Assembly: GCF_004348265.1 (NCBI RefSeq)
Contig: NZ_SMNT01000253.1
Location: forward strand, 26,877 to 90,876
DNA: 64,000 bases
Source: Methylobacterium segetis
Lineage (GTDB): Bacteria; Pseudomonadota; Alphaproteobacteria; Rhizobiales; Beijerinckiaceae
Direction: 5' to 3'
Positions 34,715 to 42,581 of the stretch are shown here, in pieces (position 1 is the first letter of the stretch; each line of letters opens with the position of its first letter). The position numbers and the translations under genes were made by a program. The notes under the pieces were generated by a model, which had not been told where the DNA came from, ran no database searches, and worked only from the letters and a program-made list of their open reading frames with translations.

Positions 34715-35944
34715 TCAGAGGATCGAGCGGTCGAGACGCAGGATGCGGCAGGATTCGCCAGCCTTCGCGGCCGGCGCGTGCGGCGGGCGCACGAGAAGGG
34801 CCTCGGCTTGGCCGAGCACCGAGAGCATCGAGGAATCCTGCCGCGCCTCGGGATGCGCGACCGGCAGACGATCGGGCGCCGTGTCGAGGCAGGCCCGCAT
34901 GTAGTCGGCCCGGCCGTCATTCGCCGGCAGATCGCGGCCGAGCGTCGCCGGCTCGTCGCGGTCGGTACCCGCCCGCGGATCTCCGACGAGCGCGCGGATC
35001 GCCGGGACCACGAAGAGCATCCCGCAGACGATGGCCGAGACCGGGTTGCCCGGCAGGCCGATGACCAGCATCTCGCCGAGCCGGCCATGCATCAGCGGCT
35101 TGCCGGGTCGCAGCGCGACGCGCCAGAAGCCGAGTTCGAGCCCCTCGCGGGCGAGCGCCGATTGCACGAGGTCGTGGTCGCCGACCGACGCGCCGCCGAG
35201 GGTGACGAAGAGGTCGGCCCGCACCTCGCGGGCCCGGCGGATCGCGTCCTCCAGCGCCGGCAGGCTGTCGCCCGCGATGCCGAGGTCGATCGGGTCCGCG
35301 CCGGCCGCGCGGGCGAGGGCGGCGAGCGCGAGCGCGTTCGAGGCGACGATCTGGTCCCAGGCGGCCGGCGCCCCCGGCGCCACCAATTCGTCGCCGGTGG
35401 CGAGGATCGCGACCCGGGGACGGCGTCGCACGGCGACCTCCGCGTGGCCGGCCGCGGCGGCGAGCGCGAGCCGGCGCGCGTCGAGGCTCTCGCCCGCCTG
35501 CAGGAGCGCATCGCCTTCCCGGAAATCGAGTCCGGCGGGCCGGACGAAGCGGCCCGCGGATACGCCTTCCCGCGCGGTCACCGTGTCGCCCTCGGCCTCC
35601 GCGTTCTCCTGGATCAGGATCGCGTCGGCTCCCTCCGGCACGGGCGCGCCGGTGAAGATGCGCACGGCCTCGCCGGGGCCGACCCGGCCGGCATAGCCAT
35701 GTCCGGCGGCGCTCGTGCCGACGAGCCGCAGCCGGGCGGGGATGCCGGCGAGGTCGGCGCCGCGCACGGCGTAGCCGTCCATCGCGGAGGCCGGGAAGGG
35801 CGGCTGCGTGCGCAGCGCGGCGACCGGTTCCGCGAGCGTCCGCCCGGCTGCGGCGGCGATCCCGAGGCGCTCCGCCTCGACGGGCCGGGACACGCTGGAG
35901 AGGATGCGCCCCAGCGCCTCCGCCACGGGCAGGAGGCCGCTCAC
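34715..35944 (-). CDS. moeA: Molybdopterin molybdenumtransferase MoeA
   Basis: MoeA inserts molybdate into adenylated molybdopterin to finish the molybdenum cofactor. The 409-residue protein has the N-terminal MoeA signature PPFPASAMDGYAV, the domain III motif TLGGASVGDHDLV, and ALRPGKPLMHG and GLPGNPVSA around the active site. It starts at a GTG (35944) overlapping the moaC stop by 4 nt, so translation is coupled. The order moaC-moeA-lexA is conserved in Hyphomicrobiales. Confidence 0.96.
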   Translation of the reverse strand: MSGLLPVAEALGRILSSVSRPVEAERLGIAAAAGRTLAEPVAALRTQPPFPASAMDGYAVRGADLAGIPARLRLVGTSAAGHGYAGRVGPGEAVRIFTGAPVPEGADAILIQENAEAEGDTVTAREGVSAGRFVRPAGLDFREGDALLQAGESLDARRLALAAAAGHAEVAVRRRPRVAILATGDELVAPGAPAAWDQIVASNALALAALARAAGADPIDLGIAGDSLPALEDAIRRAREVRADLFVTLGGASVGDHDLVQSALAREGLELGFWRVALRPGKPLMHGRLGEMLVIGLPGNPVSAIVCGMLFVVPAIRALVGDPRAGTDRDEPATLGRDLPANDGRADYMRACLDTAPDRLPVAHPEARQDSSMLSVLGQAEALLVRPPHAPAAKAGESCRILRLDRSIL

Positions 35945-36426
35945 GCGCCGGCTTCCGCGCGATAGCTGCCCGAGCGGCCGCCATCCTTGGCGAGCAGCCG
36001 GATGCCCTCGATGCGCATGCCGCGATCGACCGCCTTCACCATGTCGTAGACGGTGAGGCAGGCGATCGAGACCGCGGTCAGCGCTTCCATCTCGACGCCG
36101 GTCGGACCCTGCACGCGCACCTCCGCGGTGAGCCGAAGGCCGGGGAGCGCTTCATCGACCTCGCAGGTCACGTGGACCTTCGAGAGCAGGAGGGGATGGC
36201 AGAGCGGGATCAACTCGTGCGTGCGCTTGGCCGCCATGATGCCGGCAAGGCGCGCGGTGCCGATCACGTCGCCCTTCTTCGCGTCCCCCTCCCGGATGAG
36301 CCTGAGCGTCTCGGGAAGCATCACCACGGCCCCTTCCGCCAGCGCCGTGCGGGTGGTCGCGGCCTTGTCGGTGACGTCGACCAGGTTGGCCGCGCCGGTC
36401 GCGTCGAGATGGGTGAGGCCGGTCAT
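35941..36426 (-). CDS. moaC: Cyclic pyranopterin monophosphate synthase MoaC
   Basis: MoaC acts with MoaA to convert GTP to cyclic pyranopterin monophosphate, the first stage of molybdenum cofactor synthesis. The 161-residue protein has HELIPLCHPLLLSKV, the GPTGVEMEALTAVSIACLTV block and the C-terminal active-site loop KAVDRGMRIEGIRLLAKDGG. moaA is not in the window. It lies 13 nt downstream of trpC and is coupled to moeA. Confidence 0.96.
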   Translation of the reverse strand: MTGLTHLDATGAANLVDVTDKAATTRTALAEGAVVMLPETLRLIREGDAKKGDVIGTARLAGIMAAKRTHELIPLCHPLLLSKVHVTCEVDEALPGLRLTAEVRVQGPTGVEMEALTAVSIACLTVYDMVKAVDRGMRIEGIRLLAKDGGRSGSYRAEAGA

Positions 36427-36439
36427 CCGCGGGTCCGGG

Positions 36440-37270
36440 TCACGCCGTCTCGCCGAACAGGAGGCTGCGCGTCGCCTCCGTCAGGTTCGCCTGCCGCATC
36501 AGGCTCTCGCCGACGAGAACCGTGTTGAGGCCGTTCTCCGCGAGGCGGACCACGTCCGCGTGGCTGGCGATGCCGCTCTCGGCGACGGGAATGCGGTCCT
36601 TCGGGATGCCGGGCGCGAGGCGGATCGCGGTCTCGAAGGAGACCTCGAAGGTCTTCAGGTTGCGGTTGTTGATGCCGATGAGACGCGTGCCGAGCGGAAT
36701 CGCCCGCTCCAGCTCCTCGGCGTCGTGCACCTCCACCAGAACGTCCATGCCGAGGTCGTGCGCCGCCTCCACGATCGCTGCCGCCTCCTCGTCGTCGAGG
36801 CAGGCCATGATCGCGAGCACGCAATCCGCGCCCCATGCCCGCGCTTCGAGCACCTGATAGGGCTCGAACATGAAGTCCTTGCGCAGCACCGGCAGGGCGC
36901 AGGCGGCCCGCGCCTCCACGAGATATTCGGGGCGCCCCTGGAAAGACGGCTCGTCGGTCAGCACCGAGAGGCAGGTCGCGCCGCCGGCCTCGTAGGCTTC
37001 AGCCAGCGCCGCCGGGTTGAAATCGGCCCGGATCAGCCCCTTCGAGGGCGAGGCCTTCTTCACCTCCGCGATGAGGGCGGGGCGACCGGCCGCGATATGG
37101 GCGCCGATCGCGTCCGCGAAGCCCCGGGGCGGGGATTGTGCGGCGGCGCGCGCCTCCAGTTCCGACTCGGAGACCCGCAGCTTCGCCTCGGCGATCTCGC
37201 GCCGCTTATAGGCCTCGATGCGGGCCAGGACGGTCTGTCCCGTGGCGCCCGTGGTTGCGGTCTCGGACAT
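36440..37270 (-). CDS. trpC: Indole-3-glycerol phosphate synthase
   Basis: TrpC closes the indole ring in tryptophan synthesis. The TIM-barrel enzyme shows AEVKKASPSKGLIRADF, LRKDFMFEPYQVLEARA, GINNRNLKTFEV and AESGIASHADV. An ATG at 37270 (MSETATTGATG) is preferred over one at 37276 because GAGGG then sits 6 nt upstream. Its length of 276 residues is typical. It is separate from TrpF, unlike the fused enterobacterial enzyme. The gene starts 9 nt after the trpD stop. Confidence 0.95.
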   Translation of the reverse strand: MSETATTGATGQTVLARIEAYKRREIAEAKLRVSESELEARAAAQSPPRGFADAIGAHIAAGRPALIAEVKKASPSKGLIRADFNPAALAEAYEAGGATCLSVLTDEPSFQGRPEYLVEARAACALPVLRKDFMFEPYQVLEARAWGADCVLAIMACLDDEEAAAIVEAAHDLGMDVLVEVHDAEELERAIPLGTRLIGINNRNLKTFEVSFETAIRLAPGIPKDRIPVAESGIASHADVVRLAENGLNTVLVGESLMRQANLTEATRSLLFGETA

Positions 37271-37279
37271 CGGCATCCC

Positions 37280-38293
37280 TCAGGCGTTCGAAACCTCGAC
37301 GAGGCGGGCGAGCGTCGCCCGGGCCGCCCCGCTGGCGATGGCCGCATCCGCGCGCGCGACGCCCTCGCCGAGCGTCGGAGCGGCCCCCGCGACCACGAGG
37401 CCGGCCCCAGCATTGAGAACGGCGATGTCCCGGTAGGCGTTGCGGGCTCCGTCGAGGACGGAGGCGAGGGCGCGGGCATTGTGGTCCGGATCGCCCCCCC
37501 GCAGATCCTCGAGGGTCGCGAGCGGCAGGCCGACCTCGCGCGGATCGATGCGGAAGCGGGTGATGTGCCCGTCCTCCAGGGCCACGACGGCGGTCGGCCC
37601 CGTCACGGTGATCTCGTCGAGCCCGTCCGAGCCGTGCACGGTCCAGACCCGGCGACTTCCGAGCGCCGAGAGCACCCGGGTCAGCGGCTCCGCCCAGTCC
37701 GGCGTCGAGACGCCGAGAACCTGGTGCGTGACGCCCGCCGGATTCGAGAGGGGGCCGAGCAGGTTGAAGATGGTGCGCACCGGCAGTTGCGAGCGCACGG
37801 GCGCGACGTGGCGCATGGCGCCGTGATGCGTCTGCGCGAACATGAAGCAGAGGCCGGCCTGATCGAGGCAGCGGCCGAGACCAGCCGGGTCGAGGCCGAG
37901 CTTCACGCCCAGGGAGGCCAGCACGTCCGCGGCGCCCGAGCGCGAGGTCGCGGCGCGATTGCCGTGCTTGGCGACCGGCACGCCGCAGGCGGCCGTGACG
38001 ATCGCCGCCAGCGTCGAGACGTTGTAGCTGCCGGAATGGTCGCCGCCGGTGCCGACGATGTCGACGGCACCCGGGACGGAGGCGACCGGGAGCATCCGGG
38101 CGCGCATGGCCTCCACGGCGCCCGTGATCTCCTCGACCGTCTCGCCGCGGACCTTCAGCGCGACGAGGAAGGCCGCCGCCTGGACCGGCGTGACATCGCC
38201 GGAGAGGAGGTCGTCGAAGGCGGCGCGCGCCTCGTCGCGGCTCAAGGACTGCCCTGAGGCGACCTTGGCCAGGGGGTGCTTGAAGGATTCCAT
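37280..38293 (-). CDS. trpD: Anthranilate phosphoribosyltransferase
   Basis: TrpD transfers phosphoribose from PRPP to anthranilate. The 337-residue protein has DIVGTGGDHSGSYNVSTLAA (PRPP site) and KHGNRAATSRSGAADVL, typical of the family. The ATG at 38293 begins the conserved MESFKHPLAKVASGQSLS; longer in-frame readings are non-conserved. It lies 61 nt downstream of trpG. It is unfused to TrpG, unlike the E. coli bifunctional protein. Confidence 0.95.
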   Translation of the reverse strand: MESFKHPLAKVASGQSLSRDEARAAFDDLLSGDVTPVQAAAFLVALKVRGETVEEITGAVEAMRARMLPVASVPGAVDIVGTGGDHSGSYNVSTLAAIVTAACGVPVAKHGNRAATSRSGAADVLASLGVKLGLDPAGLGRCLDQAGLCFMFAQTHHGAMRHVAPVRSQLPVRTIFNLLGPLSNPAGVTHQVLGVSTPDWAEPLTRVLSALGSRRVWTVHGSDGLDEITVTGPTAVVALEDGHITRFRIDPREVGLPLATLEDLRGGDPDHNARALASVLDGARNAYRDIAVLNAGAGLVVAGAAPTLGEGVARADAAIASGAARATLARLVEVSNA

Positions 38294-38354
38294 GCGCCGG
38301 ACGCGGTCTGCCGATGCGGGCGCGCCGCGCGTCGGCGCGTCCCGGTCTGACGCG

Positions 38355-38984
38355 TCAATGCACGTCGTGCGCGCGCTTGTCACGCTCCGCGTTCCAGGCC
38401 GCGGCGATCTCGAGGAAATTGCGCAGGATCTGCGTTCCATGCTGCGAGAGGATGCTCTCGGGATGGAACTGCACGCCGTGGACCGGCCGCGACCGGTGCT
38501 CCAACCCCATGATCAGCCCGTCGGCCTCGGCCGTCACGGCGAGATCGCCGGGGCAGCCGGCGCGATCGACGACGAGGGAGTGGTACCGGGTGGCCTGGAG
38601 CGGCCCGTTGATGCCGCGGAAGACGCCGGTGGCGCCGTGCTCGATGGTCGAGACCTTGCCGTGCATCGGCGCGGGCGCCCGAACGACGTCGCCGCCGAAG
38701 GCCTGCCCGATCGCCTGCAGTCCCAGACACACACCGAAGATCGGCGTGTCGGCGGACAGTTCGCGGATCACGTCGAGGCAGATCCCCGCCTCGTTCGGCG
38801 TGCAGGGGCCCGGCGACAGGATCACCGCGTCGGCCTTGCGCGCCCGGACCTCCTCGACGGCGAGCGCGTCGTTGCGCACGACCGAGATCGATCCGCAGAG
38901 CGGGCCGATCAGGTGCACGAGATTCCAAGTGAACGAGTCGTAATTGTCGATCACGAGGACGTCGGATTGCGCGGCCGGCTTCAT
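38355..38984 (-). CDS. trpG: Anthranilate synthase component II (glutamine amidotransferase)
   Basis: The 209-residue class I amidotransferase supplies ammonia to TrpE. The catalytic Cys lies in GVCLGLQAIGQAFGG and the His-Glu pair in VQFHPESILS; VLVIDNYDSFTWNLV is the N-terminal signature. It may also serve 4-amino-4-deoxychorismate synthase as PabA (family knowledge). It is the first gene of trpGDC-moaC-moeA and needs its own promoter, because a chemoreceptor gene on the other strand separates it from trpE. No clear ribosome-binding site precedes the ATG. Confidence 0.94.
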   Translation of the reverse strand: MKPAAQSDVLVIDNYDSFTWNLVHLIGPLCGSISVVRNDALAVEEVRARKADAVILSPGPCTPNEAGICLDVIRELSADTPIFGVCLGLQAIGQAFGGDVVRAPAPMHGKVSTIEHGATGVFRGINGPLQATRYHSLVVDRAGCPGDLAVTAEADGLIMGLEHRSRPVHGVQFHPESILSQHGTQILRNFLEIAAAWNAERDKRAHDVH

Positions 38985-39032
38985 GGATCAGGGACTTGAG
39001 GCCTCGGGCCGCGCCGGTCAAGTGTCGGCGCC

Positions 39033-39050
39033 GCACAGCGGACGCTGTGC
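39033..39050. other. Inverted repeat upstream of trpG
   Basis: GCACAGC (39033-39039) and GCTGTGC (39044-39050) form a 7-bp hairpin with a GGAC loop, 49 nt upstream of trpG. It could be an operator or leader hairpin. I found no leader peptide with Trp codons nearby. Confidence 0.35.
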
Positions 39051-39182
39051 CGCTTCCATCGACGACGTTTTGAGCACATTCAGTTCAAGATGGAGTTCGT
39101 CGACAGGGGTTGAGCTAAAATGGGCCGTCAATCACGCGTCTGATTGGCGAACATTGGCCATTATGACGGCCAAGACCGAGAT

Positions 39183-39201
39183 TTAATCGATGTTTAACCA
39201 T
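39183..39201. promoter_or_regulatory. Candidate CtrA box in front of the chemoreceptor gene
   Basis: TTAATCGATGTTTAACCAT contains TTAA-N7-TTAA and the extended half-site TTAACCAT, an exact match to the CtrA consensus. It ends 46 nt upstream of the preferred start of the chemoreceptor gene. CtrA controls motility and chemotaxis genes in many alphaproteobacteria. Its overlap with an alternative ATG at 39200 argues against that start. Confidence 0.7.
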
Positions 39202-39247
39202 GAAGGCCCCACTTCATAGGAGCTGGTCGGACTTTGGAGAGGCGGTT

Positions 39248-40939
39248 ATGCGAGGCTTGGACAATGTGAAGCTCCTGGGGAAGATCGCGATCCCCCTCGC
39301 GATCTCGCTGGTCGTCACGCTCGGCGTCGTCGTCTTCGCGCGCTCAGCGCTCTCCGGCCTGTCTCGGCAGATCGACGGCCTGATCGACGTCCAGGTGGCG
39401 CGGCAGGAGAACATCCTTCGCCTCGCGGTCGATCTCACGGAGGCGGCGCTTCAGAACCGCAACATCATCATCGAGAGCGACCCCGAGAAGATCGGGGGCT
39501 ACAAGATGCGCCAGGACAAGGCGAAGGCTGGGGTCGTCGCGGCGATGGACAAGCTGACGGCCCTCGCCAACACCCCTGAACGCCGGGCGATGAACCAAGA
39601 AATCCGCTCGCTCATCGACGGGTATTTCATCATCCTCGATCGTTCGACCGCGCTCGGCCTCAAGGGGGAGGACAAGGCTGCCATGGCCGTCGCGCAGAAC
39701 GAGGCGTCGCCGGCCCGCCGAGCCATCAGCGAGCGCGTCGCGCAGCGGATGGAGGCCATCGGCCGGGAGCTTGCCGATGCCCGGGCGCAGGCGGAGGAGA
39801 CTGCGAGCCGCGCGTCCCTGGAATTCATGGTTGCGGCGGGAACCGGCCTCGTCGTCGCCCTCGGCCTCGCCGCCGCCATCGTGATCGGCGCGATCGGGCG
39901 TCCGCTCGGGCGCATGACCGCAGCGATGGGCGCGCTCGCGGCCGGCGATCTGGACGTCGCCGTCGGGGGCGCCCAGCGCCGGGACGAGATCGGCGCCCTG
40001 GCGCGGGCGCTCACCATCTTCAAGGAGAACGCGCTCGAGGCGCGGCGCCTCGCCGCGATCCAGGCCGACGAGGACGCCGCGAAGATGCGCCGGGCCGAGC
40101 GCCTCGACGGACTGACCAAGGCTTTCGAGCGCGAGGCCGGCAGCCTCACCGACAGCCTCACGGCGGCCGCGACCGAGATGGAGGCCACCGCCCATTCCAT
40201 GACGGGCATCGCCGAGCAGACGAACCGGCAGGCGGTCACCGTGGCCGCGGCGGCCGGCCAGACCTCGAGCAACGTCCAGACCGTCGCGACCGCCACGGAG
40301 GAACTCTCGACCTCGATCCAGGAGATCACGCAGCAGGTCTCCCGCTCGGCGGAGATCGCCGGCACGGCGGTCGCCAGCGCCCGCGACACCGACGCGACGA
40401 TCCACGCGCTCGCCGAGACCGCGGAGAAGATCGGCGCCGTGATCGCGATGATCTCCAACATCGCGGGCCAGACAAACCTGCTCGCGCTCAACGCGACGAT
40501 CGAGGCGGCGCGCGCTGGCGAGGCGGGCCGCGGCTTCGCGGTGGTCGCGACCGAGGTGAAGGAACTCGCGGCCCAGACGAGCCGGGCGACCAGCGAGATC
40601 GCGGGGCAGATCGACGCGATCCAGGGCGCCACGCGCGGGGCGGTCGACGCGGTGCGCGGCATCGGCACCACCATCGACGGCATGGCGGACATCGCGACGC
40701 AGGTCGCAGCGGCGATGGAGGAGCAGGGCGCCGCGACGCGGGAGATCGCGCGCAACGTGCAGGAGGCGGCGCGCGGCACGGAGCAGGTCACCGGCAGCAT
40801 CGGCGACGTGCGCAAGGGGGCGGGGGAGACGGGCTCCGCGGCGACGCAGGTCCTGGGTGCCGCCCGCGAACTCGCCACGCACTCGGCGACCCTGAGCCAG
40901 ACGGTCCGGGGCTTCCTGGCCGACGTCAAGGCGGCCTGA
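39248..40939 (+). CDS. Methyl-accepting chemotaxis protein
   Basis: From the ATG at 39248 the protein has 563 residues. It has TM1 (about 11-31), a periplasmic four-helix-bundle region (about 32-190), TM2 (about 193-216), a HAMP domain and a cytoplasmic signalling domain. The conserved hairpin tip is present (GQTNLLALNATIEAARAGEA and GRGFAVVATEVKELA). It would pass ligand signals to CheA/CheW. No CheR/CheB pentapeptide is seen at the C-terminus (ends FLADVKAA). GGAGAGG at 39236-39242 is optimally placed for this start; an ATG at 39200 falls in the CtrA box. It splits trpE from trpG. Confidence 0.93.
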   Translation: MRGLDNVKLLGKIAIPLAISLVVTLGVVVFARSALSGLSRQIDGLIDVQVARQENILRLAVDLTEAALQNRNIIIESDPEKIGGYKMRQDKAKAGVVAAMDKLTALANTPERRAMNQEIRSLIDGYFIILDRSTALGLKGEDKAAMAVAQNEASPARRAISERVAQRMEAIGRELADARAQAEETASRASLEFMVAAGTGLVVALGLAAAIVIGAIGRPLGRMTAAMGALAAGDLDVAVGGAQRRDEIGALARALTIFKENALEARRLAAIQADEDAAKMRRAERLDGLTKAFEREAGSLTDSLTAAATEMEATAHSMTGIAEQTNRQAVTVAAAAGQTSSNVQTVATATEELSTSIQEITQQVSRSAEIAGTAVASARDTDATIHALAETAEKIGAVIAMISNIAGQTNLLALNATIEAARAGEAGRGFAVVATEVKELAAQTSRATSEIAGQIDAIQGATRGAVDAVRGIGTTIDGMADIATQVAAAMEEQGAATREIARNVQEAARGTEQVTGSIGDVRKGAGETGSAATQVLGAARELATHSATLSQTVRGFLADVKAA

Positions 40940-41028
40940 GCGTCGCTCACGGAACACCTTCCGGCATCGCCGCGCCCGGAAGTGGGCATCCGGGAACCCG
41001 GAGTTTCGTGAGCCGTATCGACCCGGGC

Positions 41029-41051
41029 GGCCGGCCCCGAGGGGGTCGGCC
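41029..41051. terminator. Hairpin between convergent chemoreceptor gene and trpE
   Basis: GGCCGGCCCC (41029-41038) pairs with GGGGTCGGCC (41042-41051) over 10 bp with one G-U pair and a 3-nt loop. It lies between two convergent genes and may end transcription from either side; there is no long T-run. Confidence 0.5.
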
Positions 41052-41053
41052 TC

Positions 41054-42574
41054 CTACTGCCCGCGCCTCGCCTGGGCGGCGAAGCGCACGGCGTCCTCGG
41101 CGGCGCGGAACAGGGCCTTCGCCTTGTTCACGCATTCCTGCTGCTCGGCCGCCGGATCGGAATCGTAGACGATGCCCGCGCCCGCCTGGACGTGCATCCG
41201 CCCATCCTTCACGATGGCCGTGCGCAGGACGATGCAGGTGTCCATCTCGCCCCGGGCCCCGAAATAGCCGATGCAGCCGCCATAGGGGCCGCGCTTCTCG
41301 CGTTCCAGCTCGTCGATGATCTCCATCGCCCGCACCTTCGGCGCGCCCGACACCGTTCCGGCAGGAAATCCCGCCGCGAGCGCGTCGAGGTTGTCGCGGG
41401 CCGGGTCGATCTCGCCCTCGACGTTCGAGACGATGTGCATCACCTGGCTGTAATATTCGAGGAAGAACGAGCCGGTGACGGTGACGGTGCCGATCCGCGA
41501 GACGCGCCCGACATCGTTGCGGCCGAGATCGAGCAGCATCAGGTGCTCGGAGCGCTCCTTCGGATCGGCGAGCAACTCCTCGGCCAGCGCCTTGTCCTCC
41601 GCGGGCGTGGCGCCGCGGCGGCGCGTTCCGGCGATCGGCCGGATCGTCACCGTGCCGTCCCGCACCCGCACCAGGATCTCCGGGCTTGAGCAGACGACCT
41701 GAAATTCCTCGAAATCGAGGTAGCAGAGGAACGGCGCCGGGTTGGTCCGCCGGAGGGAGCGGTAGAGGGCGAAGGCCGGCAGCGTGAAGGGCGCCTCGAA
41801 GCGCTGCGAGAGCACCACCTGGAAGATGTCGCCCGCGACGATGTACTCCTTCGCCCGCGCCACCATGCCCGCATAGTCGGCGGGGGGCGTGTTCGAGACG
41901 GGCTCGGGCGGCGGGACGTTGCTGAGGTCGGCCCGCGCCTCGATCGGCAGCGGCCCTTCGAGGGCGCCCGCGACCTGTTCGAGACGCGCCTGCGCCGCTT
42001 CGTAGGCGGCGCGCGCGGAGACTCCCGCGACGGGCCGCACCGGGCTCACGACCGTGATGAGGTCGCGCACCGCGTCGAAGACCACCATCACCCGCGGCCG
42101 CACCAGCACCGCGTCCGGCACGCCGAGCGGGTCCGGGTTCGGCTCCGGCAGCACCTCCATGGCCCGTACCATGTCGTAGCCGAGATAGCCGAACAGGCCG
42201 GCCGCCATCGGCGGCAGCTCGGCGCCGGCCTCCTCGCCGATCGCGCTCTCGGCGATCAGCGCGCGCAGGCTGTCGAGGGGGCCTCGGTCATCGGGGCTGA
42301 ACGCCGAGAGATCTGCGCCGCGGGCGATCTCGGGCCTGCCGTCCCGGCAGCGCCAGATCAGGTCCGGGTCGAGGCCGATCATTGAGTAGCGCCCGCGGAC
42401 GGCGCCACCCTCGACGGATTCGAGAAGGAAGGCCGCGCCGGCGTGGCGGGCCCGCAGCTTCAGGAAGGCCGCGACCGGTGTCTCGAGGTCCGCGACGAGC
42501 GTCAGGTTGAGGAGGGCCGGGCGGCCGGCCTCGTAGCCGGCCGCGAAGGCGTCGTAGGGATCGTCGGAGGCCAT
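41054..42574 (-). CDS. trpE: Anthranilate synthase component I
   Basis: TrpE makes anthranilate from chorismate with ammonia from TrpG. The 506-residue protein has the N-terminal feedback element LLES (AAFLLESVEGG) that binds tryptophan, and the chorismate-binding block with IAGTRRRGATPAED, LLDLGRNDVGRVS, GTVSGAPKVRAME and YGGCIGYFGARGEMD. GAGGCGGCA precedes the ATG and overlaps the ppiD stop, so it is probably co-transcribed with ppiD. It is not fused to TrpG, unlike the TrpEG proteins of rhizobia. Confidence 0.96.
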   Translation of the reverse strand: MASDDPYDAFAAGYEAGRPALLNLTLVADLETPVAAFLKLRARHAGAAFLLESVEGGAVRGRYSMIGLDPDLIWRCRDGRPEIARGADLSAFSPDDRGPLDSLRALIAESAIGEEAGAELPPMAAGLFGYLGYDMVRAMEVLPEPNPDPLGVPDAVLVRPRVMVVFDAVRDLITVVSPVRPVAGVSARAAYEAAQARLEQVAGALEGPLPIEARADLSNVPPPEPVSNTPPADYAGMVARAKEYIVAGDIFQVVLSQRFEAPFTLPAFALYRSLRRTNPAPFLCYLDFEEFQVVCSSPEILVRVRDGTVTIRPIAGTRRRGATPAEDKALAEELLADPKERSEHLMLLDLGRNDVGRVSRIGTVTVTGSFFLEYYSQVMHIVSNVEGEIDPARDNLDALAAGFPAGTVSGAPKVRAMEIIDELEREKRGPYGGCIGYFGARGEMDTCIVLRTAIVKDGRMHVQAGAGIVYDSDPAAEQQECVNKAKALFRAAEDAVRFAAQARRGQ

Positions 42575-42581
42575 TGCCGCC

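Noticed and set aside
38985..39247. Search for a tryptophan leader peptide and attenuator in front of trpG
   Set aside because: Short open frames on the minus strand here contain no Trp codons, and the one hairpin present is not followed by a T-run.
41054..42574. Possibility that trpE encodes a PabB-type aminodeoxychorismate synthase
   Set aside because: The LLES tryptophan-feedback motif and the location next to ppiD and near trpGDC fit TrpE better.
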